From Candidatus Tokpelaia hoelldoblerii (GTDB taxonomy: Bacteria > Pseudomonadota > Alphaproteobacteria > Rhizobiales > Rhizobiaceae), in contig CP017315.1 of the NCBI GenBank assembly GCA_002005325.1, positions 744,001-808,000 of the forward strand: DNA of 64,000 nt. The letters run 5' to 3'. Within the stretch, counting starts at the first letter, position 1; every line of letters begins with the position of its first letter. The position numbers were made by a program, and so were the translations under genes. Positions 1 to 10,400 of this stretch are shown here, in pieces. A model generated the notes under the pieces. The model had not been told where the DNA came from. It made no database searches and was given only the letters and a program-made list of their open reading frames with translations.

Positions 1-2
1 AA

Positions 3-158
3 GATACAGGGGATTTCCGTTTGAGTATAAATGGCTTCGGCGGGCTTGCAATCGGCCGGCAAAGCGGTATTGAACTGAATCTGAGCGGCCTTGTCGCCGG
101 TATTGATTTCTGGCCGCCGGGGCTGAAAATTCCGGCGATTGGCCGTATCGGGTTTTAG
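3..158 (+). CDS. C-terminal fragment of an unrecognised protein
   Basis: An open frame enters from the left edge and stops with TAG at 156-158, giving the last 51 residues of a protein. The visible part is rich in Gly and in alternating hydrophobic residues and ends in Ile-Gly-Arg-Ile-Gly-Phe. A terminal Phe after alternating hydrophobics is typical of outer-membrane beta-barrel proteins, but the fragment is too short to assign a family. A phage- or surface-type protein is also possible. The frame is supported by the absence of stops over 52 codons and by a strong inverted repeat just after the stop. Confidence 0.5.
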   Translation, partial: DTGDFRLSINGFGGLAIGRQSGIELNLSGLVAGIDFWPPGLKIPAIGRIGF

Positions 159-169
159 AGTCTGTACTT

Positions 170-232
170 CAAAGGCAAACAGGTTTTTTGGTAAAAAAAC
201 GTCAATTTTACCAAAAAACCTGTTTGCCTTTG
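170..232. repeat. Perfect 27-bp inverted repeat (63-nt hairpin)
   Basis: Left arm 170-196 and right arm 206-232 are exact reverse complements around a 9-nt loop at 197-205. The arms contain internal T6 and A6 runs. It lies 11 bp after the stop of the leading partial gene and 30 bp before the tRNA gene, so it may end transcription from both sides. The stem is much longer than a normal intrinsic terminator and has no T tract after it. A small palindromic mobile repeat is the alternative. Confidence 0.8.
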
Positions 233-262
233 CGCCTGTTTATGCTATTTGGCGTGAGTGCT

Positions 263-338
<76 letters not shown>

Positions 339-1205
339 CTGCTTAAAATGTTGAGCTGTTGAAATCATTCAGATATTTATCCTCCGGTCTTTAAAGAAGC
401 CGTCAACTCAGGGCTTCTGGGATTAAAAATGGGACATAAAAGCAGGCCTTTTATAGGACTGGATAGAATGAGTGCTGCAACACAAACCTGCCAGCACGAA
501 CCGCTCGTGATTGAAGTGATTATAGAGCCTGCAGGGATGCTGATAAGCTTCTGATTCCCGTCCTTTTCCCGACTGAAAACCTTTATCTGATATTTATTTT
601 ATATTTTAGAAGTTACGAATAAAATTGGGTTTATAGGGCTTGCAGCCACCATCTTTACATTCTTATTAAATTTTATTGGAACAGCTATTGACATAATTTA
701 TTTTTTCCATAGTCTAAATACAAATTCACAGAGATCAAATATATTTCTTTGGGAAAAAATTAGACTGATACAAGGGGCAGGGTTTTTTATGCTATCTCAA
801 AAACGCAATATTTTATAGAATTTTATGATTCTTTAAAAAGCCATCAGAAAAATTTTTTAAATTAAAATCCTTTCTTGCTTATTCAAGAAATTACGGGATT
901 CTTTTATCTTTTTTCTGATTAAAATTTAAAGAATCATAAAATTCTTTATATGAATTCAATCCCTTAGACTTCTGTATAGGATGGAAACGGGTATTTTTGT
1001 CTAAAATACTGTTGTCCAGGGCAGGCAAGCCGATAATACACTGCAAGAAAGAGGGAAAATACGTTGAAGAATAGTAAAAAACAGTTCCTCGCTGTGTCCA
1101 GTGATGATGACAGATGCCGATATTAAATCAGCCCGTCATTTTTGAATACCTGAGCGTGGCTTATGGTGATTAACCCTTTTTAGTTTAGTGGCATAAGGAT
1201 AGAAA
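339..1205. other. AT-rich non-coding stretch between tRNA-Thr and the NRPS unit
   Basis: No convincing gene is present in about 870 bp. The stretch is clearly more AT-rich than the rest of the window, especially 590-960. The longest notable small frame is 468-554 (28 codons, no good ribosome site), which I do not call. A TTGACA hexamer at 688-693 could belong to a promoter, but no good -10 box lies at the usual distance. The stretch contains the long palindrome annotated separately. It probably includes the leader and promoter of the mbtH-NRPS operon and may hold decayed foreign DNA. Confidence 0.6.
815..948. repeat. Long imperfect palindrome, MITE-like
   Basis: A perfect 21-bp inverted repeat (817-837 with 925-945) forms the outer stem. 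Further pairing continues inward: ATCAGAAAA with TTTTCTGAT, AATCC with GGATT, and a central TTTCTTG/CAAGAAA stem with a 6-nt loop. Nearly the whole 134-nt element can therefore fold into one interrupted hairpin. It contains no gene, and TA dinucleotides border both ends. This fits either a miniature inverted-repeat element or a structured RNA. I see no second copy in the window. Confidence 0.7.
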
Positions 1206-1406
1206 ATGAAAAATCCATTTGAAAATGAACAGTTAGTGTTTTGTGTTTTAGTTAACCATGAGCATCAGCATTCTCTGTGGCCTGATTTTATTCAGATACC
1301 AAAAGGGTGGGAACGGGTTTTTGGGCCGGAAAGCCGCCAGTTATGCTTGGATTATATCAATGAAAACTGGCAGGACATAAAACCTAAAAGCCTGACCGGT
1401 TCATAA
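1206..1406 (+). CDS. MbtH-like NRPS accessory protein
   Basis: A 66-residue protein of normal MbtH size. MbtH proteins bind adenylation domains and are often needed for their solubility or activity. Family marks are visible: the SLWP motif at about residues 24-27, IPKGW at about 32-36, and the C-terminal block CLDYINENW. The ATG follows an AAGGAT ribosome site at about 1195-1200. It lies 52 bp upstream of the synthetase on the same strand, so it is almost certainly co-transcribed with it and serves that enzyme. Confidence 0.95.
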   Translation: MKNPFENEQLVFCVLVNHEHQHSLWPDFIQIPKGWERVFGPESRQLCLDYINENWQDIKPKSLTGS

Positions 1407-1458
1407 AGATACCAGTTAACGTTGTCCTGTAAACTTTTTTACTTTTTAAGGTTTGACT

Positions 1459-4400
1459 ATGTCTGTATTGAACGACAGGGAATATCTGGCGCTTACTTCA
1501 GCCCAAATGGGAATGTGGCTGGTAAATGAGATTTCCTTGGATCCAGGAATCTGTAATGTCTGCGAATATACGATTATTGATGGCGCTGTGGACTCAGCCT
1601 TGTTTATATCAGCAATCCATCGGGTGCTTATTGAAGCAGAGACACTGCATAGTCGTTTTTTGTATGTCAATAATGAGATAAAACAGTTGCTGGACAACGT
1701 TGATGACTATGAAGTGGTGTTTTATGATTTTAGCGAAAGACCGGATCCGGAAGCGGCCTTTGACGAATATATAAAAAAACACTCAACCCGGGTTTTTTCC
1801 CTTGTGGAGGGGCGGGCGTTTGAGTTTTCACTCATTAAACTGTCTCCCTCTAAATATGTTTACTATATTTGCGGTCATCATATCTTGCTGGATGGGTTTG
1901 GCAACGCGCTCATTTTTCAACGAATAATCAGTATTTATAATTGTTTAATTTCGGGAAATGATATTCCTCCTTCTCCGTTTGGCAGCTTTAAACAGCTGAT
2001 TACAGAAGATGTGAAGTATCGAAACTCCAGCCGTTTTATTCGCGACCGTGAATACTGGTTATCCCGATTTAGCGATTTGCCAGAGCCGGTAAGCCTGGCG
2101 GGGTGTCAGGCGCAGGCTGAAAACATCATCACCCACCGGAAAAATATTGACAGCGGGACGGACAGAGAGCTTCGCGAGAAGGCTAAAGTGCTGGGATATA
2201 CGTTGCCGCAGATGTTAACTGCCTTAACCTGTATTTATCTTTACCGCATGACGGGGAATGATGACCTGGTAGCCGGTATGCCGGTCATGGCCAGGGTTGG
2301 GCGTGCGGTGCGTACAATTCCAGGTCTTCTATCCAATATTATGCCGCTGCGTCTGGGTTTGTCCCCTGACTTGTCCTTGATCGATGTTCTGGCACTCACC
2401 TCGAAAGAGATGAGAAACGTTTTACGCCATCAGCAATATCGTAATGATGATTTGCAAAGGGATCTGAATTCAGCCCATGCGCTGTACAATACAACGATTA
2501 ATATTGAGCTGTTTGGTGAAGATCGCAAAGTTAACGGCTGCAAAACGGTACCCACAAATATTAGCAGCGGCCCGGCCGACGACCTGAATATTTTCTTTTT
2601 TGGCTACGGCGATGAACACACGCTGGTTCTGGGATTTGATGCTAATGAAGCTCTATATAGCCAGGAGCAATTACTCAGCCATCACTACAGAATGCTGTCG
2701 CTGTTTAACCGGTTGCTTGAAGAACCGGAAAGCCCTATTGGTTTACCTTCATTATTGCAGGCAGATGAAGCGCACCGGCTGGAAGCATTGAACGAACAGA
2801 CGCAGGTTGCTCTGTCCCCGCTAACGCTGCCGGAGCTGTTTGAAAAGCAGGTGGCAAGAACGCCTGATGGCGTGGCTTTTTATCAGGAAAACACGTCGCT
2901 GAGCTATGCTCAGCTTAATACCCGGGTCAACCGGTTGTGCCATTATCTTCTGACGCAGGGCGTCTCTGCGGGAGATGTCGTGGCCGTGCTGCTGCCGCGT
3001 TGCGCAAACCTTGTCGTCGCTCTGCTGGCTATTGCAAAAACGGGCGCAACATATCTGCCTTTAGATCCCGACCACCCGGCTGAGCGCCTTAAGCACATTC
3101 TTGCAACGGCAGAGCCAAAGCTGATTTTAACCTCCTCGGCAACGGCTGACATGGTTAACTGGCCTTCGCAAAAGCAGATTGATGAAGACAGCGTTCTGGA
3201 GATGATTCTTTCCCAGCCTGCAGACAACCCGTCTGTAAACATGCCGGGGCCGCAGCAGGGCGCCTATGTCCTTTTCACTTCTGGCTCAACCGGTCAGCCA
3301 AAGGGGGTGTTGATATCACACCACGGGTTAAGCAACTTTCTGGCTGCGATGCAGCAGCATATTGCGCTCTCTGCCGGGCACCGTATGCTGGCCACGACAA
3401 CCATCGGCTTTGATATTGCGGCTCTTGAGATTTTCCTGCCGCTGGCAAATGGTGCCGCTGTGGTTATGGTCTCGCGCGATATAGCCCGCGACCCGATGCT
3501 GCTTGCCCGGGAAATAGCCGCCAGACAGGTCACACATCTGCAGGGAACGCCTGCGCTATGGCAGGGGCTGGTGGAGTACCGGCCCCAGGCGATGACAGGC
3601 CTCACAGCGCTTGTCGGTGGCGACTCGCTCCCTGTTAATCTGGCAGAGCGTATGGTTGCGCTGGCATTGAGGGTTATCCAGGTCTACGGACCAACGGAAA
3701 CAACGGTCTGGTCAACGCTTGGAGAACTCACGGCAGAGAATATGCAGCCCTCTGTCATTGGGCAGCCGATAAGCAATACCCGGATTTATATTCTTGATAG
3801 CGCGCTTCAGCCTGTTCCTGTCGGACAGCCTGGCGAGCTCTATATTGCGGGAGACGGCCTGGCCTTTGGCTATTTCAAGCGCCCGGATCTTACCTGCGAG
3901 CGTTTTGTGGCAAATCCTTTTGGCGCTGCGGGCGGGCGGATGTACCGCACTGGCGATATGGCCTGCTGGGATGAAGGGTTACGCCTTTGCTTCCTGGGCC
4001 GAATTGATAATCAGGTTAAAATTCGCGGTTATCGTATTGAACTGGGTGATATTGAAAGCGCCCTGCTGCAATTTCCTGCGGTAAAACATGCGCTGGTCAT
4101 GGCCTGTGACGATAACGTTATCACGCAGAAGCGCCTTATCGCCTGGGTGATTGCCGATGGCACCGGGTGTTCCCCGGAGGCTCTGCGGGCCTGGCTGGAG
4201 GAACAACTGCCGGAATACATGATCCCTTCAGTAATCGTGCCGCTCGAAAGTTATCCGCTGACCGCGAATGGCAAAATTGACCGTCGCGCCTTGCCCGTTC
4301 CGGTATTCACGCCGGCGGCTCCTGTACTGCCCGTTACCGAGATGGAAAAGACGCTGTGCCAGCTCTTTGCCGATTGCCTCGGTATTGCGCTTCCAGGGAT

Positions 4401-7400
4401 TCACGATAATTTCTTTCATCTGGGCGGGCACTCGCTTTTGGCACTTCAGTTAATGAATCAGCTGCGTGCGTCATTCAATGTTGATCTCTCTCTGAAAACA
4501 ATTTTTGACTCTCCGACCGTGGCGTGCCTTTGTGATGAGATTGCCAGCGCGCATCCGCCGCTGCTCCGTCCTGTGCTGGCCGTGCAGCCGCGGCCGGCGC
4601 TTCTGCCCATGTCGTTTGCCCAGCAGCGCCTGTGGTTGCAGGAGCAAATTGCGCCCGGCAGCGCCTATAACATGCCGCTGATTTTGCAGCTTGACGGCAT
4701 ATTGAACGTGCCGGCGCTGGAAGAAGCGCTTCTTGACGTGGTAGCGCGCCATGAAAGTTTGCGAACGCTGCTGATTCAACAAGACGGTATGCTTTGCCAG
4801 TCTGTTGTTCCGGTAGAGCAGGTGCTCTTTACGCTGCAGCGCCAGCGGGCAGATGCCGGGCAGTTAGCGGAAACACTATCGCGGCAGTGTGGGAGCGTGT
4901 TTGATCTGGAGCGCGAAATTCCGGTGAAAGCAAGCCTCTTCCAACTGGCTGAGGAGAGGCATGTCCTGCTGCTGCTCATTCATCACACGGCAGGGGATGG
5001 CGGTTCACTTTTGCCGCTGATGCAGGATCTAAGCCGGGCTTATCGTGCGCGCCTGAAGGGAGAAATACCAGCCCTGCCGCCTCTGGAGATACAGTACACC
5101 GACTATGCGCTCTGGCAGCGTGCACTATTGGGAGATGAGCAGGATCCCGGGAGTCTGTTTGCTCAGCAAATGCATTACTGGCAAGAGCAGCTTGCGAATC
5201 TGCCGGATGAGGTCACGCTGGCCGGCGACAGACAGCGGCCTGTGAATCCTGTTAATGCGGCAGGGCGGATAGCCTTTACACTGGACACCGCTGTTTACCA
5301 GCAGGTTAAATCACTTTGCGTAACGACAGGGGCCAGCCTGTTTATGGTTTTACAGACGGCGCTGGCAGCTATGCTGCACCGTCTTGGCGCGGGGGAGGAG
5401 ATTGTTACCGGCACACCTGTGCTGGGGCGTACCGAAGCGGCCCAGATGCCGCTGGTCGGCTATTTTGCCAATACGGTGGTTTTACGCACGAACCTGGCGG
5501 GTAACCCGACGCTGAATGAATTGATTGATCAGGTGCGCGCTTGCGTTCTGGCCGCGTATGAGCATCAGGATATTCCTTTTGAGCGGCTTGTTGAAGCGCT
5601 GGCGCCCGAGCGCTCATTATCCAGAAGCCCGCTGTTTCAGATAATGATGCTGCTGGATATGCCGCTGCCGCAGGATATTGATTTCCCGCAGCTTCAGCTT
5701 GAGCAGTGCACCCCGCCGGCCACGACGGCAAAATTCGACCTGCTGTTTAATTTCAGCGTGGATGAGCATAAGGACTGCCTTGCTGGACAGATTGAATTTT
5801 CCACCGACCTGTACGATGCAGATACCGTTGCCGGCTTTGCCCGGCGGTTATGTGATATCCTGGCTGTTATGGCTGAAAGGCCTGAAATGAAGGTGGGCGA
5901 ACTGGTGCTGCCGGGAGAACAGGAGATCCGGCAGTTGCTGGTTACGTGGAACAACACGGCAGCGGAGCTTCCTGCGTTAACGCTTGCCACGCTGTTTGAA
6001 CAGCAGGTGCGCCGCACACCTGACGCCATTGCGGTCAGTGAAGGAAAGACCGCGTTGACCTATGCCGAGCTGAACCGCGCGGCGAACCGTCTGGCGCATA
6101 AACTACGGGAACTGACGGGAGCCAACGCGTTTTGCGCCGGGCTGTTGATGCAGCACTCTATTGCGGAAGTGATTGCGATGCTGGCGGTTATCAAGGCGGG
6201 GGGCGCCTATTTGCCGCTGCGCCAGAGTGACCCGCTGGAACGCCAGCAAATGATGGTTGACGACGCTGGTGCGACGATATTGATTACGGATACCCCGGCG
6301 CATCATCCCGCGGTGCCATGTGTTATCCGGACGGAGGCCGATTTACAGGCGCTTAACTATCTGGAGACCAACCCGCAGGTTTGTGTGAGGCCGGAAAGCC
6401 TGGCCTATATTATGTACACTTCGGGTTCAACGGGTAAGCCGAAGGGCATTGCTGTCAGTCAGCAGAGCGTGATGGCGCTGGCCTGCGATCGCCGTTGGCT
6501 GCCGGAAGATCATCGGCGTGTCCTGCTGCACTCACCTGCCGCGTTTGACGCTTCAACCTATGAATTCTGGGTTCCGCTGCTGTGTGGCGGACAACTGGTG
6601 GTGGCGCCAAAAGGTGAACTGGATATTGATGCGCTGGCAAAAACCATCGTTGACGAAAAAATCACTGCCGTGTGGTTAACCGCAGGGTTGTTCCGGCTGA
6701 TGGCGGACGAGCACGCTGAAGCGCTGGCTGGCTTGCGTCTGTTGCTTGCCGGAGGCGACGTGCTGCCCAAGTCGGCGATTGCCGCCGTGCTGAATCAATG
6801 CCCGGGGCTGGTTATCATGAACGGTTACGGCCCGACTGAAACCACCACATTTGCCACCGCTTACCCTATGCGCTGTGTGCCGGAAACTGCGTCCGTGCCT
6901 ATTGGCTCTCCGCTGGATAATATGCAGGTTTATGTGCTTGATGCTTATCTTAATCCTGTCCCTGCGGGTGTGCCGGGCGAACTGTATATTGCAGGGGCCG
7001 GGCTTGCGCGCGGCTATTTTAATCAGCCTGGCCTGACGGCGGCGCATTTTGTGGCGAACCCTTTTAACCACAATGGAGAGCGGATGTACCGCTCCGGTGA
7101 TTGGGTGCGCTGGCGGCCGGATGGGGTGCTGGAATACCTTAACCGTGGCGACCAGCAGATCAAGATCCGTGGTTTTCGTGTTGAACTCGCTGAAATTGAA
7201 GCCGCGCTGCTGGAATTGGAAGAGGTGACACAGGGGCTGGTTTCCCTGTTTGAACCGCAAAAAGGCAACAAGCAATTGGTGGCTTATGTGATTGCCCGGG
7301 AAAATACGCCATGCGATTCTGTGCGGCTGCGCCGGTTACTGAGCGATCGCCTGCCTGACTTTATGGTGCCTGCGGTGATCATTCCAGTAGAAAGCTTTCC

Positions 7401-10400
7401 GCTGACCGCCAATGGTAAGGTGGATGTGCGTGCGCTGCCGGCACCGGTCTTCTCTGGCGAAAGTCAGCGGAAGGCGCGCAATGCGCGCGAAAGCGTTCTT
7501 TGTGGCCTGTTTGCCGAGGTTCTGGGGATCGAATGTGTGAGCATTGACGATAATTTCTTTCAACTGGGCGGACATTCACTGATGGCGGCGCGGTTAATAA
7601 GCCGGGTGCGTAAAGCTCTTCATGTTACTCCTCGTATTCGTGACCTTTTTGAAGCGCCTACAGTGGCGCAGTTTGCTGAACGCTTAAGCCATGACAACGC
7701 GCCGCGCCCGCCGCTGCAAATCAGGGAACGGCCCATGCGCATGCCGCTCTCCGCGGCGCAGCGGCGGCTCTGGATAATGGATTGTATTGAAGGTGGCAAG
7801 TTTACCTACAATATACCGCTAACGCTTGATCTGCAGGGGGAACTTAACGTTGCCGCACTGACGACAGCCTTAAACGATCTCCTTTTGCGGCACGAAAGCC
7901 TGCGCACCCGCTTTCAGACATTGCCGGATGGCACTGTTTACCAGAAAATTTCTGAAGGCGAGGACGCCTGCTGTGTGCTGACGTTGCATCACGTGCAGCC
8001 TTCCGGGCTGGATGCCGCGGTGCTTGGGGCATCAGAATATCTGTTTGATCTGGCTTCTGAAAACCCTTGCCGGGCCTGGTTGTTTCAGGTTGAACCGCAC
8101 CGGCATGTTCTTCTTTTCCTTATGCACCATATCGCCAGCGACGGGGCTTCTCTCGCGCCGCTGTTAAGCGATCTGGCGATAGCCTATAATGCGTGTCTTG
8201 ACGGGATAAGGGCGGGCTGGGCGCCGCTGCCGGTACAGTATGCTGACTATACGCTCTGGCAGCATGAACTGCTGGGGGAGGAAAATGACCCGGCCAGCCG
8301 GCAGAACCAGCAGCTTGCCTGGTGGCGCGATACACTGAAGGGACTGCCGGAAGAGTTACCGCTTATGACTGATCGCGCCCGTCCGCAGCGTGCAAGCTAT
8401 CAGGGCAGGCAGTGCCTGTTTGCGGTTGACAACGGCGTTTATGCGCGTTTGTGTGAGATCGCGCAACAGCAGCAGGCGAGTCTGTTCATGGTGCTTCAGG
8501 CCACGCTGGCCCTTCTGTTAAGACGTCTGGGAGCGGGTGTCGATATCCCGCTGGGTACTGCGATTGCCGGGCGCACGGATGATTTGCTGGAACCATTGGT
8601 CGGCTTTTTTACCAATACGCTGGTTTTGCGGACCGATGTGTCCGGGAATCCGCATTTTGTTGAGCTGCTGGAGCGGGTGCGAGACAACACGCTACAGGCG
8701 TTTGAACATCAGGATTTGCCGTTTGAAAGCCTGGTTGAAGCCTTGAACCCCGAGCGTTTTCTGGGGCGTCATCCGCTGTTTCAGATTATGCTGGTGTTGC
8801 AGAATCACGCACGGGGTGAGTATCAGTTTCGTGGGCTGGAAAGCCGTGTGGCCACACCACATCTCCCGGTAGCGAAGTTTGATTTGACGTTTAACTTTGA
8901 TGAAGGCCCCGAAGGGTTGACGGGATGTGTGGAATACGCAACCGATCTGTTTGATGACACAACGGTTGAATGGATCGCCCGCTACTTTAACCAGCTTCTG
9001 GCTGAAGTCAGCCAAAATCCATATGCGCGGATTAGCTCCCTGATGCTGTTTGACGATCGTGAATGGAAGCAGATCCTCCATGGCTGGAATGATACAAGCC
9101 GTTCTGTGCAGGCCAAAACCTTTGCAGAGCAGTTTGAGGCAGTGGCTCTGGCCGCGCCGGATAATCTGGCGCTGCTGGGTGAAAAGGGGCGCCTGACCTA
9201 TGGCGAACTTGACCGGCGGGCCAACCGTCTGGCAAACCTTATCATGGCGGATGGTGTTGGGGCAGAGCAGATTGTGGCTATCGCGTTGCCACGTTCCGTT
9301 GATCTGATTGTAGCGTTGCTTGCAGTGCTGAAAGCGGGGGCGACCTATCTGCCGCTTGACCCGGATTATCCCGCCGAACGTCTGAACTACATGCTGGAAC
9401 ACGCGCAGCCCGCGCTGGTGATTACGGATTCGGCGTTTGCGCAGAAATTTGTGTTCCAGCGCCCCAATGTGCAGATTGACAGGCCGGACGTGCAGGCTCG
9501 TCTGGCGCAGCAGCCGGAACTGGTCCTGACGGCGCCGCGCCGTCTGAGCCTTGATAATGCGGCTTATGTTATCTACACCTCCGGTTCCACCGGTTTGCCC
9601 AAGGGGGTACTGGTGACGCACCGGGGTATCAGCCATCTGGTGGCCAGTATGGTCGAGCGGCTGCACATTACGCCGCAAAGCCGTGTGCTGCAGTTTGCCT
9701 CTCCGAGCTTTGACGCGTCGTTCTGGGAGATCAGTATAACGCTGCTCAGCGGCGCGGCGCTGGTGCTGGCAGACAAGGATGCGCTTTCGCCCGGAGAGCC
9801 GCTGTACACATTGATGCTGCGTGCAGGCGTTACTCTTGCCGCGCTGCCGCCGGCCGGGTTGGCTTTTATGCCACAAAAGCCGCTGCCTCAGCTGCAGACG
9901 CTGGTTGTTGCCGGCGAAGCCTGCCCGCCGGAGCTTATCGCGTTCTGGTGTCAGGGACGCCAGATGATCAACGCTTACGGCCCCACTGAGTCCACTGTTT
10001 GCGCCACCATAAGCCGGCCGTTGCAGGCGAATACCGTGCCGCCGATTGGCAGCCCTGTCATTAATATGCAGGTCTACGTTCTGGATAGTGATCTGCAGCC
10101 AGTGCCGCCGGGGGTGAGGGGCGAGCTTTATATCGCAGGGGAAGGTCTGGCCCGCGGTTACCTCAAACGGCCGGATCTGAGCGCCGAGCGTTTTGTCGCC
10201 AATCCATTTGGTGCGCCGGGCAGCCGCATGTACCGCACCGGCGACGTTGCCTGCTGGCAGCCTGACGGTGAATTGCTGTTTATGGGGCGTGTGGATCATC
10301 AGGTCAAAATTCGCGGTTTCCGTATTGAACCGGGAGAAATCGAATCCGTCCTGCTTAAGCATCCACAGATAAGCCGGGCGACCGTAATTGTGCGTGAGGA

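Noticed and set aside
468..554. A 28-codon small frame after tRNA-Thr
   Set aside because: It has an ATG and stop but no clear ribosome site, no recognised homology and lies in AT-rich, otherwise gene-free DNA.
1453..1461. TTG at 1453 as NRPS start
   Set aside because: It would leave only one base after the AAGG site; ATG 1459 is correctly spaced.
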